Assembly: GCA_003599475.1 (NCBI GenBank)
Contig: QZKK01000213.1
Span: 1 to 30,958 of the forward strand
Origin: Desulfobacteraceae bacterium
Lineage (GTDB): Bacteria; Desulfobacterota; Desulfobacteria; Desulfobacterales; SURF-15
Direction of reading: 5' to 3'
Length of the DNA: 30,958 nt
A model generated the notes under the pieces. That model worked only from the letters and a program-made list of their open reading frames with translations. It was not told the DNA's origin and did no database searches. Position 1 is the first letter of the stretch, and every line of letters starts with the position of its first letter. The position numbers and the translations under genes were made by a program. Positions 23,781-30,958 of the stretch are shown in pieces.

Positions 23781-25898
23781 ATGAAGAAGTCTTTTGACAG
23801 GCTTACGATTCTGCAGAAAATCTTTTTCTGCGGCATGATTCTCTCCCTGCCCGTCATCGTCCTCCTCTACTACATGGTCTCCGGGTTCAACCAGCGCATC
23901 GGCGTGGCCCGCCTCGAAGTTTCAGGGTGCCGCTTGCTCGCGCCTTTGCAGAGGCTCGCCCGCGAGGTACCCGAATATCTGTTGCTCGCCCGCATCCATG
24001 AACACGACGGCATGGATGTGGACGAGAGGGCCGATCGGCTGGCACAGGAAATCGAGCGGCAGTTTACACTCCTTGAGAACGAGGGCAAGGACCTGGAAGA
24101 CGTGCTGCAGATCGGCGAAAAGAGCCTGAAGGCGGCGGGGATCGAGCCTGCGCACATCAAGAAAATCCAAGGTGCCTGGCAGAGCTTGAAAGACAACTGG
24201 AAGGGGGGCGGCGAGCTCTGGGAGCTCGATTTCAACGACCGTATCGTCAAGCCGGTTCATGCGCTCGTCAAAAGAATCGGGGACACCTCGAACATGGCGC
24301 TCGATTCGGAGATAGTAACATATTACCTGATCGACGCAGCCCTTCTTTCCCTGGAGAAGAACCAGCAGAAGCTGGGCGAATTCCTGCTTTTCGGTGAATC
24401 GGTCATTTTCAAGGGAATCCTGAACCGGCAGGATATCGCAAGATTCGTCACCTTTACCGGAACGATCCGGGATGACGTAGCCCGTATTCAGGAGAGCATC
24501 GAGACGGCTTTGCAGGAGAACAAAAGGCTTCGCGGTTCCGATACGAGCCTTCAGAAAAACATTCCGCCTCTGCTTGAAGAATACCGGTCATCGATCAATC
24601 CACTGCTTTTTATCCTGAGCAGGCTTGCCAATGATCCCCAATTCAGGATTACGACCTCGGAGCTTGCCGAACCCGTCCGGGGAATGATCGCTGCGGGGAC
24701 GAAACTCCGGGAAGCATCCATGGCAGAGGTCCAGGGGCTGCTCGACCAACGGATCGAGGACTATGCCGGCAAGAGATTGATTGCGCTCTTTCTGAGCCTT
24801 GGCACGCTCTTTATTGCTGCCGCCGTCGCTTTTTTTATCTCTCGCGGGATTACACGGTCCCTGAGAAGAGTGATCGATATTGCCGGAAAGGTGGCGCTTG
24901 GGGATCTGCGAAGGGCGATGGAAGACATGAAGAGGATGGGAATTTCCGAGAAACTCCAAACGGGAGAAACAGAGGGGACGGGTGAGGTCTCGAAGAATGA
25001 GATCGACCGGCTTTTCAAAGCCGTCGCTTTGATGATCACAAGTCTCAATTCCCTGCTTGCCCAGGTCGGAAAATCAGGCATTCAGGTTGCCGCGTCCTCC
25101 TCGGAAATCGCTGCCTCCGCCCGGGAGCTCGAGGCGACCGTGGCAGAGCAGGCGGCTTCCATCAATGAAGTGAACGCAACGAGCAAGGAGATCGCCGCCA
25201 CTTCCCAGGAATTCGCGGGCACCATAAAAAAGGTCTCCCGAATGGCCGATCGGGCAGCCGAGCTTGCAGGCCAGAGCATGGACAGCCTGGGTCAGATCAA
25301 CGCAACGATGAAGGGGCTCCTCGATGAGACGACCCAAAGCTGCGAGAAACTCCGTGCGGTGGGCGAAAAGATGGAAGGCGTCACGCAGGTGATTACGACG
25401 ATAACGAAGGTGGCAAACCAGACCAACCTCCTCTCCTTGAATGCCGCTATCGAAGCGGAAAAGGCGGGGGAGCACGGCATCGGTTTTTCCGTGGTCGCCC
25501 GTGAAATCAGGCGTCTTGCAGATCAGACGGCCGTATCCGTGCTCGATATCGAGGAGACGGTCCGTGAGACGCAGGAGGCGGTCAGGAGCGGAGTCGCCGC
25601 TGTGGAGGCGTATACGGAGCAGACGCGGGCAAGCACCGAGAAGATCGCCGAAGTCAGCGTTATCCTCTTGACGGCAATCGAGCATACCCAGGACCTGGCG
25701 CCTCAGTTCGAGACGGTAAACCAGGGAATGCAGATGCAGTCGCAGAGCGCAGCCCAGATCAGCGAGGCCATGGGGCAGCTCGATGAAGCGGCCAGGCAGA
25801 CCAAGGAATCCCTCATCGAATTCAAGACGGTTACCGAACAGCTCAATCAGGCCGCAAGCGATTTGCAGAACGAGGTGGCCCGTTTTTCTACCGACTGA
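23781..25898 (+). CDS. Chemoreceptor with long helical periplasmic domain
   Basis: A 705-aa receptor. TM1 is about residues 9-32, followed by an unusually long periplasmic region of about 295 aa, mostly helical (ARLEVSGCRLLAPLQRLA, then MDVDERADRLAQEIERQF, LLSLEKNQQKLGEFLLFG). It resembles the all-helical sensor modules of large MCPs but I cannot name the family. TM2 is about 331-353, then a HAMP-like segment (GITRSLRRVIDIAGKVALGD) with an extended linker, and the signalling domain with tip [19 protein letters not shown]. The signalling half is closely similar to the preceding receptor, with the same [20 protein letters not shown] repeat, so the pair arose by duplication followed by replacement of the sensor. 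ATG 23781 is used; GTG 23775 would give a 4-nt overlap with the upstream stop. Confidence 0.87.
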   Translation: MKKSFDRLTILQKIFFCGMILSLPVIVLLYYMVSGFNQRIGVARLEVSGCRLLAPLQRLAREVPEYLLLARIHEHDGMDVDERADRLAQEIERQFTLLENEGKDLEDVLQIGEKSLKAAGIEPAHIKKIQGAWQSLKDNWKGGGELWELDFNDRIVKPVHALVKRIGDTSNMALDSEIVTYYLIDAALLSLEKNQQKLGEFLLFGESVIFKGILNRQDIARFVTFTGTIRDDVARIQESIETALQENKRLRGSDTSLQKNIPPLLEEYRSSINPLLFILSRLANDPQFRITTSELAEPVRGMIAAGTKLREASMAEVQGLLDQRIEDYAGKRLIALFLSLGTLFIAAAVAFFISRGITRSLRRVIDIAGKVALGDLRRAMEDMKRMGISEKLQTGETEGTGEVSKNEIDRLFKAVALMITSLNSLLAQVGKSGIQVAASSSEIAASARELEATVAEQAASINEVNATSKEIAATSQEFAGTIKKVSRMADRAAELAGQSMDSLGQINATMKGLLDETTQSCEKLRAVGEKMEGVTQVITTITKVANQTNLLSLNAAIEAEKAGEHGIGFSVVAREIRRLADQTAVSVLDIEETVRETQEAVRSGVAAVEAYTEQTRASTEKIAEVSVILLTAIEHTQDLAPQFETVNQGMQMQSQSAAQISEAMGQLDEAARQTKESLIEFKTVTEQLNQAASDLQNEVARFSTD

Positions 25899-25910
25899 GA
25901 GGTTGCACCC

Positions 25911-26375
25911 GTGCTCTTTCTCCTGTTTGAAGTAGGAAAGGACCGATACTGCCTGAATGCGTCCGGTGTCATCGAAGTGGCACCCATGGTTCATTTCAGG
26001 AAGCTTCCGCATGCTCCTGCCTATGTGTCGGGCCTGATCAATTACCGGGGGACGATTGCACCGGTGATCGATTTATCGATTCTGCTCGGACAGAGCCCTT
26101 CCAAACCTCTTTTCAGCACCCGCATCATCCTGGCCGGGTTCACAGCCGCAGATCGAACCCGCCGCGTGCTCGGGCTCCTCACGGAAAAGGTCACCGAGAC
26201 GATTGCCCGTCAGGAGGCGGATTTCCAGCCTGCCGGCATCACCGTCGATCGAGCGCCGTTTCTGGGCAGAGTCTGTTTCGACGCACAGGGGATGATCCAG
26301 AAGGCGGAGTTGGAACAGATCCTGCCTGAAGATGTCCAAAAATATTTGTTTACCGCTGCAGAGGAAAAAGAGTGA
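25911..26375 (+). CDS. cheW: CheW-like coupling protein (WspB position)
   Basis: A 154-aa CheW-domain protein that couples receptors to CheA. It shows the usual pattern: LLFEVGKDRYCLNASGVIEV, then KLPHAPAYVSGLINYRGTIAPVIDLSILLG with the conserved GxxNxRGxxxPVxDL core (G-L-I-N-Y-R-G), and RVLGLLTEKVTE in the second subdomain. It starts with GTG 25911, 12 nt after the receptor stop, with GAGAGG just upstream. Its stop overlaps the GTG start of cheR by 3 nt (GTGA), indicating coupling. Its place between the receptor and CheR matches wspB. Confidence 0.88.
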   Translation: MLFLLFEVGKDRYCLNASGVIEVAPMVHFRKLPHAPAYVSGLINYRGTIAPVIDLSILLGQSPSKPLFSTRIILAGFTAADRTRRVLGLLTEKVTETIARQEADFQPAGITVDRAPFLGRVCFDAQGMIQKAELEQILPEDVQKYLFTAAEEKE

Positions 26376-27655
26376 CCGCTTATCACCGGATCGAACAGCT
26401 TTTGCGGGAAAGGACAGGGCTCGATGCCGAAGTCATCGGAAGCAAGAGCATTGAAAGGACAATCGATGCGCTCACGGAAAGCGAAGGGATCGAAGGCGTC
26501 GACCGCTGCCTGGCGATGCTTCGCTCCAGTTCCGAGACGTTCGGGAAGCTCCTCGCGAGGGTGCTCGTTTCCGAAACCTGGTTTTTCCGGGATCGGGAAT
26601 GCTTCCGTTTTTTACGCAGATATCTGGAGGAGACGGGTCTTGCCGGAGCCGGTGGAAAGGTGCGGATCCTCTCCTGTCCGTGCTCGACAGGGGAAGAAGC
26701 TTATTCCATCGCCATGGTTCTGCTGCAGATGAAGGCCGGGGCTTCCGACTTCAGAGTCGACGCCGTCGATATCAATCCGAATGCAATAGAGGCGGCGCGG
26801 GCGGGAAGGTACGGCAGAGGGTCCTTTCGGGGGCAGATCGGGGCCTACCGGGAGCGCTATTTCTCGCCGGCCGGTGATGGCTTCCGGATCCAACCGGAGG
26901 TCGCCGAAGCGGTTCACTTTTTCACTGAAAATATCGCGGCCCCCGATGCCCTGGCGGACCATGAAGCCTATCAGATCATCTTCTGCAAAAATCTTCTCAT
27001 CTATCTTACCGAGGAAGCCCGGCAGAGGGTCGCTGTCAACCTCGATCGCCTGCTCGTTCCGAACGGACTGCTTTTTACGGGGCATTCCGAAGTCATGTCC
27101 GTTCTTCCGTACGGATACGTTCCGGTGAAACACCCGCGCTCCTTCGCCTGCATTAAGACGCGAAAAAACCCGGCCGGGACAGTCGTGCCGCCCCTGCGCA
27201 GGAAAGCCGTGCACCCGGGGCCATCCTTCGCCCCGCCGCGGTCCGTCGTAACGGGAGGGGGCGAAAAGAAACCGGCCTCCAACGGTCCGCAAGGGAGTGC
27301 AGGAAACGATGCAGAGCCGGGGCCTTCGTCTGATGCACTCGCCGAAATCCGCGCCCTGGCAGACCATGGGGCCCTGCAGGAGGCATCGGAAAGGTGCGAG
27401 CGGTTTCTGAAAGACCATCCTTCCAACAAAGAGGCCTATTGCCTCATGGGACTTATCAGTCTGGGGCTCGATTCCTTCGATCAGGCCGAGGATTTCTTCC
27501 AGAGGGCGCTCTATCTCGACCCCTGCCATTATGAAGCGCTCCTGCACGTAGGCCTGCTCTACCAGAAGAAGGGGGACCGGGCCAGGGCTTCGATCATCGA
27601 GGATCGGATGAGACGGACCCGGCAAATGGAAAAGGACGGACAAAATCTCCGATGA
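26372..27655 (+). CDS. cheR: CheR methyltransferase with C-terminal TPR (WspC-like)
   Basis: A 427-aa SAM-dependent receptor glutamate methyltransferase. Residues 1-75 are the helical CheR_N domain. The catalytic domain contains VLVSETWFFRDRECF (receptor-binding loop, usually NET/SET-FFR), the SAM motif RILSCPCSTGEEAYSIAM, DAVDINPNAIEAARAG, and FCKNLLIYLTEEARQR (usually FCRNVLIYF). A Pro/Gly-rich linker (about 268-318) leads to two or three TPR units (LADHGALQEASERCERFL, NKEAYCLMGLISLGLDSF, YEALLHVGLLYQKKGD). The TPR tail is typical of WspC-type CheR and may bind partner proteins in place of a receptor pentapeptide, which both receptors here lack. GTG start; ends overlapping the next ATG (ATGA). 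Confidence 0.9.
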   Translation: MTAYHRIEQLLRERTGLDAEVIGSKSIERTIDALTESEGIEGVDRCLAMLRSSSETFGKLLARVLVSETWFFRDRECFRFLRRYLEETGLAGAGGKVRILSCPCSTGEEAYSIAMVLLQMKAGASDFRVDAVDINPNAIEAARAGRYGRGSFRGQIGAYRERYFSPAGDGFRIQPEVAEAVHFFTENIAAPDALADHEAYQIIFCKNLLIYLTEEARQRVAVNLDRLLVPNGLLFTGHSEVMSVLPYGYVPVKHPRSFACIKTRKNPAGTVVPPLRRKAVHPGPSFAPPRSVVTGGGEKKPASNGPQGSAGNDAEPGPSSDALAEIRALADHGALQEASERCERFLKDHPSNKEAYCLMGLISLGLDSFDQAEDFFQRALYLDPCHYEALLHVGLLYQKKGDRARASIIEDRMRRTRQMEKDGQNLR

Positions 27656-28317
27656 TGCATCAGGGCGTTAACTGCTGGAAAGAGATCGGCATTTTTGGCG
27701 ATTCTTCATGCCCCAAGCTCTCCGAGCTCGTACACTGCCGGAATTGCCCCGAATACAACAGGGTCGGAAGAGGTCTTCTGGATCGCGCGATCGCGGATGA
27801 GTTCCTCGATGAATGGACAAAAACCCTTGCAGGTGCGAAGGAAATCGATGTCCGGGATACGTTTTCGGCGATCGTTTTCAGGATAAACAACGAGTGGCTG
27901 GCTTTAAAGACCATCTATCTTCAGGAGACGACACATGTCCGTCCCGTCCACGATGTGCCTTTTCGAACCAACAAGGTCTTCAGGGGGCTGGTAAACATCA
28001 ATGGAGAACTGCTCCTCTGCGTTTCGATCGCGGAACTCATGGAATCGACCCCGGAAGATGAAATCGCACAAACGGATGAAAAGGCATACCGGCGCATGCT
28101 GGTGATCAGCAGGGGATCGGAAAGATATGCTTTCCCCGTGGATGAAGTGCAGGGCATTTACCGCCTGTCCTCCGGAGACATCCAGGACCCCCCTGCAACC
28201 ATCACCAGATCCCCTGAAAGGATTATCGAAGGCATTTTCAATCTCAGTGGAAAAAAGGTGGGCCTGATGGGGGAGGAAAGGTTGATTGAAGCGTTGAAAA
28301 GAAGTCTTGGAAGTTGA
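27652..28317 (+). CDS. cheW: CheW-domain protein with N-terminal Cys motif (WspD-like)
   Basis: A 221-aa CheW-type coupling protein with an extra N-terminal region of about 70 aa. That region holds a four-cysteine motif, CW-x10-C-x8-CxxC (C8, C20, C29, C32), in NCWKEIGIFGDSSCPKL and VHCRNCPEY. The same pattern occurs, as I recall, in WspD proteins. It could bind a metal or act as a redox switch, which is unproven. The CheW domain follows: IVFRINNEWLALKTIYLQET, FRGLVNINGELLLCVSIAELM and YAFPVDEVQGIYRLSSGDIQ. The start overlaps the cheR stop (ATGATG), and a second ATG at 27655 is possible. The gene is followed by a 216-nt repeat-rich gap before cheA. Confidence 0.87.
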   Translation: MMHQGVNCWKEIGIFGDSSCPKLSELVHCRNCPEYNRVGRGLLDRAIADEFLDEWTKTLAGAKEIDVRDTFSAIVFRINNEWLALKTIYLQETTHVRPVHDVPFRTNKVFRGLVNINGELLLCVSIAELMESTPEDEIAQTDEKAYRRMLVISRGSERYAFPVDEVQGIYRLSSGDIQDPPATITRSPERIIEGIFNLSGKKVGLMGEERLIEALKRSLGS

Positions 28318-28333
28318 ATGATTCTAACGCTGA

Positions 28334-28364
28334 GGGTTCAAAGGTTCAACGTTCAGAGGTTTAG
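28334..28364. repeat. Heptad repeats GGTTCAA in the cheW-cheA gap
   Basis: Units GGTTCAA, AGGTTCA, ACGTTCA abut (28335-28355), followed by GAGGTTTAG. GGGTTCAAAGGTTCAA (28334-28349) is identical to sequence at 11946-11961. Confidence 0.7.
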
Positions 28365-28430
28365 AACTGCGCTGGCTTACAGGGTTTTTGTCCTAAAACA
28401 ACTAGATCGTACAGGAATTCGCTTTTTTTA

Positions 28431-28499
28431 AGGTTTCAGGTTTCGGGTTTCAGGTGTCAGCTTGGCAGTGGGGTACCTGAAACCTGAACACTGAAACCT
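28431..28499. repeat. Near-perfect 28-position inverted repeat upstream of cheA
   Basis: 28431-28458 pairs with 28472-28499: 26 of 28 positions pair (23 Watson-Crick, 3 G-U), around a 13-nt loop. Each arm consists of heptad units (GTTTCAG/GTTTCGG on the left, CTGAAAC/CTGAACA on the right), so two arrays lie head to head. A T-run (28423-28429) precedes it and no T-run follows on the plus strand, so it is not a standard terminator for cheW. Confidence 0.8.
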
Positions 28500-28503
28500 C
28501 TAA

Positions 28504-28530
28504 TTAACGCTGAACCGGTGAACGGTTACG
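28504..28530 (+). repeat. CTGAACCG-TGAACGG-TTACG block at the cheA start
   Basis: TTAACGCTGAACCGGTGAAC then GGTTACG, ending 3 nt before the cheA TTG. It contains the mini-hairpin AACCG-GTGAA-CGGTT (28513-28527). The same block occurs before cheB at 30850-30871 with the same 3-nt spacing. Confidence 0.75.
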
Positions 28531-28533
28531 AAA

Positions 28534-30822
28534 TTGGATAACGAAATCGATTTCTCCATGCTCGATCTTTTTCGCATCGAGCTCGAAAATTACACGAAAG
28601 TGCTGGAGACGGGGCTTGTCCGGGTGGAGCAGGACCCTGCGCCGGAGAAGATCGAACCCCTCATGCGGGCCGCCCACTCCATCAAGGGAGCCGCCAGGGT
28701 CGTCGGCCTGAACAGCGTCGTCGCCCTCGCCCATGCCATGGAGGATGTGCTCTCCGCGGGGCAGCGGGGCGTCTATCCTCTTACCTCCAGCCATATCGAT
28801 ATGCTCCTGCGGGGAAACGATGCGTTTCTCCGCCTCGCTGAACTCGAGCCTGCGGCCATCCCCGAATGGCTGGAGCAGGAGTCGGAGGGGTTGAAAAGCC
28901 TGAGCGAAAGTGTTCTCACCCTGCATTCATCCGGAGCCGGACAGGGACCCGCGCAACCGCGATCCGCCGTAGAATGCGGTCCACAACCCGAAAAAACGGC
29001 TCCCCCCCTCATGGAAGCCAAACCCCAAGGGGTCAAAGAGGATGTTTCGAAGGCAAGGCCGCCCGAAAAAGAGGAGATGGGGTTTGTCCGCGTCGTTTCC
29101 GACAGCCTGAACCGGTTGATGGGATATGCCGGGGAGTGCCTGGTGCAGGCAAAATCCGCCAAGCCCTTTGTCGGTTCTCTTCTCAGGATGAAAGAGGGGT
29201 ACATGGAGGTGGTAAGCGGTCTGGAGCAGGTCCAGGGATTCATGAAAAACACCTCTTTTCCTCAAGAAGTCCAGGAAAGATTCGGCGAATACCTCGGAAA
29301 GCTCGATGACATGCGGGATTCCCTGGTCACCCGGATCGTCGATTTCGAGCTCTTTTCCCGCAGCCTCGAGCGTCTCGCAGACAAGCTGTACGAGGAGGTC
29401 GTGGCAATCCGGCTGAGGCCCTTTTCCGATGGCGTTCCCGGCTTCCCCCGTATGGTGCGCGATCTTGCCAAAAACATGGGCAAAAAAGTGGAATTTTCGA
29501 TCATCGGAGAATCGACGCGGGTAGATAGGGATGTGCTGGAAAAGCTTGAATCTCCGCTTACCCATCTGTTGAGAAACGCGATCGACCACGGGTTGGAGAC
29601 ACCCGAAGAGAGGCTGGCAGCCGGCAAGCCTGCCGCCGGCAGCCTCGTTCTGGAGGCCCGCCATGCTGCAGGCATGCTGAACGTCCGGGTGGCCGATGAT
29701 GGAAGGGGGGTAGACGTCGAGACGATCCGCCGGAAGGTTGTCGAGAAGGGGCATGTGTCTACGGAGATCGCCGCCGAGCTCAGCGAGGCCGAGCTCCTGG
29801 ATTTTCTTTTCCTGCCGGGCTTTTCGACCGCAGGCAAGGTCACGGAGGTTTCGGGCCGCGGCGTCGGGCTCGATGTGGTCATGTCGATGGTTCAGGGGGT
29901 TGGGGGGGCTGTCCGGGTGGAGACAAAACCGGGTCTCGGCACCTCCTTCAACCTGCAGCTTCCCCTGACGCTTTCGGTCCTGCGCACCCTTTTGGTCCAG
30001 ATCGGCGGACAGCCCTATGCCATACCGCTGAGCCGGATCGACCGCATCGTCGAATGCGATTCGAGTCGCCTGAAAGTCCTTGAAGACAAGCAGTTCTATC
30101 CATACGAAAACGAGCACATCGGTATCGTCGACGGGCGCCAGGTTCTCCAGGCCCCTGCCTCAAACGGGACCGGCAGCAAATGCTGCATTGTCGTCATGGG
30201 CGACCGGCTGAACCGTTACGGCCTGGTGGTAGAGAGGTTTCTCGGCAGGCGTGAGCTGGTTGTGGTTCCTCTGGACAAGCGGCTGGGCAGGATACCGAAC
30301 GTGAGCGCCGGGGCGATCCTGGATGATGGTTCTCCTGCACTGATCCTCGACGTGGATGACCTTGTCCGCTCGATCGATAACCTTCTGACCCACGGAAGGC
30401 TCTTCAAGGTCGGCGAGCGTAAGAGGGCCGCCGCTGCCGGCGCCGCCTCCAAGAAGCGCATCCTGGTGGTCGACGATTCCCTGACCGTCCGCGAGGTGGA
30501 GCGGCGGCTGCTTGAAAACAACGGCTACGAGGTGACCGTTGCCGTAGACGGGGTCGAGGCATGGAATACGATTCAGTTCAACCGCTTCGATCTCATCGTC
30601 TCCGACGTCGATATGCCGAGGATGAACGGGATAGAGCTCATCCGCAAGATAAAAGGCCACCCGAATCTAAAGGAAGTGCCGGTGATCATCGTCTCTTACA
30701 AGGATCGGGAGCAGGATCGGATGCTGGGGCTGGAAGCAGGCGCTGATTATTACCTGACCAAGAGCAGCTTTCAGGATCAGGGCCTCACCGATGCCGTACG
30801 GGATCTGATCGGAAAGCCTTGA
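28534..30822 (+). CDS. cheA: CheA-receiver hybrid histidine kinase (WspE-like)
   Basis: A 762-aa cytoplasmic CheA fused to a receiver. The Hpt/P1 domain has the phospho-acceptor H48 in RAAHSIKGAARVVGL, and its N-terminus MLDLFRIELENY resembles WspE. A long Pro/Glu-rich linker (about 130-180) replaces the usual P2. Next come the dimerisation region and HATPase (LTHLLRNAIDHGLETPEER, VADDGRGVD, TEVSGRGVGLDVV), then the CheW-like P5 domain (LPLTLSVLRTLLVQIGGQPY) and the receiver with ILVVDDS, phospho-acceptor D691 in LIVSDVDMPRMNG, and LTKSSF. The receiver may act as a phosphate sink or self-regulator. I take TTG 28534 as the start because the block just upstream aligns with that before cheB; ATG 28558 is the alternative. 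No Shine-Dalgarno is seen for either. Confidence 0.9.
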   Translation: MDNEIDFSMLDLFRIELENYTKVLETGLVRVEQDPAPEKIEPLMRAAHSIKGAARVVGLNSVVALAHAMEDVLSAGQRGVYPLTSSHIDMLLRGNDAFLRLAELEPAAIPEWLEQESEGLKSLSESVLTLHSSGAGQGPAQPRSAVECGPQPEKTAPPLMEAKPQGVKEDVSKARPPEKEEMGFVRVVSDSLNRLMGYAGECLVQAKSAKPFVGSLLRMKEGYMEVVSGLEQVQGFMKNTSFPQEVQERFGEYLGKLDDMRDSLVTRIVDFELFSRSLERLADKLYEEVVAIRLRPFSDGVPGFPRMVRDLAKNMGKKVEFSIIGESTRVDRDVLEKLESPLTHLLRNAIDHGLETPEERLAAGKPAAGSLVLEARHAAGMLNVRVADDGRGVDVETIRRKVVEKGHVSTEIAAELSEAELLDFLFLPGFSTAGKVTEVSGRGVGLDVVMSMVQGVGGAVRVETKPGLGTSFNLQLPLTLSVLRTLLVQIGGQPYAIPLSRIDRIVECDSSRLKVLEDKQFYPYENEHIGIVDGRQVLQAPASNGTGSKCCIVVMGDRLNRYGLVVERFLGRRELVVVPLDKRLGRIPNVSAGAILDDGSPALILDVDDLVRSIDNLLTHGRLFKVGERKRAAAAGAASKKRILVVDDSLTVREVERRLLENNGYEVTVAVDGVEAWNTIQFNRFDLIVSDVDMPRMNGIELIRKIKGHPNLKEVPVIIVSYKDREQDRMLGLEAGADYYLTKSSFQDQGLTDAVRDLIGKP

Positions 30823-30849
30823 GAAGAATGCGCGATCAGCGCTTCAGCC

Positions 30850-30871
30850 CTGAACCGCTGAACGGGTTACG
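30850..30871 (+). repeat. CTGAACCG-TGAACGG-TTACG block at the cheB start
   Basis: CTGAACCGCTGAACGGGTTACG, ending 3 nt before the cheB ATG. It differs from the cheA copy by one substitution and one added G. Confidence 0.75.
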
Positions 30872-30874
30872 GAT

Positions 30875-30958
30875 ATGCGTATCGCCATCGTAAACAACAA
30901 CCCCGGGTTCGTCGAAGTCCTGCGCAGCGTCATCGCATGCCGGCCGGAGGACTCCGTT
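30875..30958 (+). CDS. cheB: CheB methylesterase/response regulator, 3' truncated by window edge (WspF-like)
   Basis: Only the first 28 codons are inside the window. They read MRIAIVNNNPGFVEVLRSVI followed by ACRPEDSV, matching the start of a CheB receiver, most closely the WspF type, which begins with IGIVNDMPLAVEALRR. In typical CheB the third-strand acids are VDD; here they are NNN, as in degenerate WspF-type receivers. The gene follows cheA by 52 nt and completes the Wsp order. Identification rests on a short stretch plus gene order. Confidence 0.7.
   Translation, partial: MRIAIVNNNPGFVEVLRSVIACRPEDSV

Noticed and set aside
28421..28430. T-run as intrinsic terminator before cheA
   Set aside because: The T-run precedes the hairpin on the plus strand; a terminator needs it after the stem.

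Overview
The window reads like accessory and energy-metabolism sequence from a sulfate-reducing Desulfobacterota (Deltaproteobacteria) bacterium, probably Desulfobacteraceae-like. The best marker is a complete Tmc transmembrane redox complex locus (tmcD-C-B-A, 18133-21949), a complex known from sulfate reducers. The density of hybrid two-component proteins and the repeat-rich intergenic spacers fit that group, but no rRNA, tRNA or housekeeping marker is present to fix the taxon.

Layout. (1) 3-4320, plus strand: a tightly packed signalling operon of a FIST sensor (5' end off the window), a hybrid histidine kinase with two receivers, a single-domain receiver, and a receiver-SpoIIE/PP2C phosphatase carrying an orphan HisKA-like domain. 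(2) 4363-6780, minus strand: a DUF697-like membrane protein and a REC-REC-histidine kinase. (3) 7053-10732, plus strand: a near-consensus sigma-54 promoter, then a PhnD-like periplasmic binding protein, a chemoreceptor and a PstS-like binding protein, closed by a 12-bp-stem hairpin. No transporter genes accompany the binding proteins, so they look like receptor partners. (4) 10748-17803: metabolism and miscellaneous genes: a HAD phosphatase, a probable IclR-type regulator remnant in a repeat-rich gap, aconitase, a zinc-ribbon rhomboid protein, a thiolase and a small exported or anchored protein. (5) 18133-21949: tmcDCBA. (6) 22120-30958: a Wsp-like chemosensory operon of two different receptors, CheW, CheR-TPR, a second CheW with an N-terminal Cys motif, a CheA-REC hybrid and the start of CheB, which runs off the right edge.

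How it fits together. Most of the window handles signals. Regions 1 and 2 hold six receiver domains and two kinases, and region 6 repeats the WspA-B-C-D-E-F gene order of surface-sensing/alternative-cellular-function pathways, so a diguanylate cyclase or other output gene may lie just beyond the right edge. Region 5 moves electrons between the periplasm (tetraheme TmcA) and a cytoplasmic HdrD-like iron-sulfur subunit (TmcB) through membrane cytochrome b (TmcC).

A cross-cutting feature is a set of short direct repeats with a 7-nt period (TTCAG/GTTCAA/CTGAA-like units). They occur in nearly every spacer and in no coding region that I noticed. One 21-nt copy recurs inverted 15 kb away with one mismatch, two copies form a 28-position inverted repeat before cheA, and a related block lies exactly 3 nt before both the cheA and cheB start codons.
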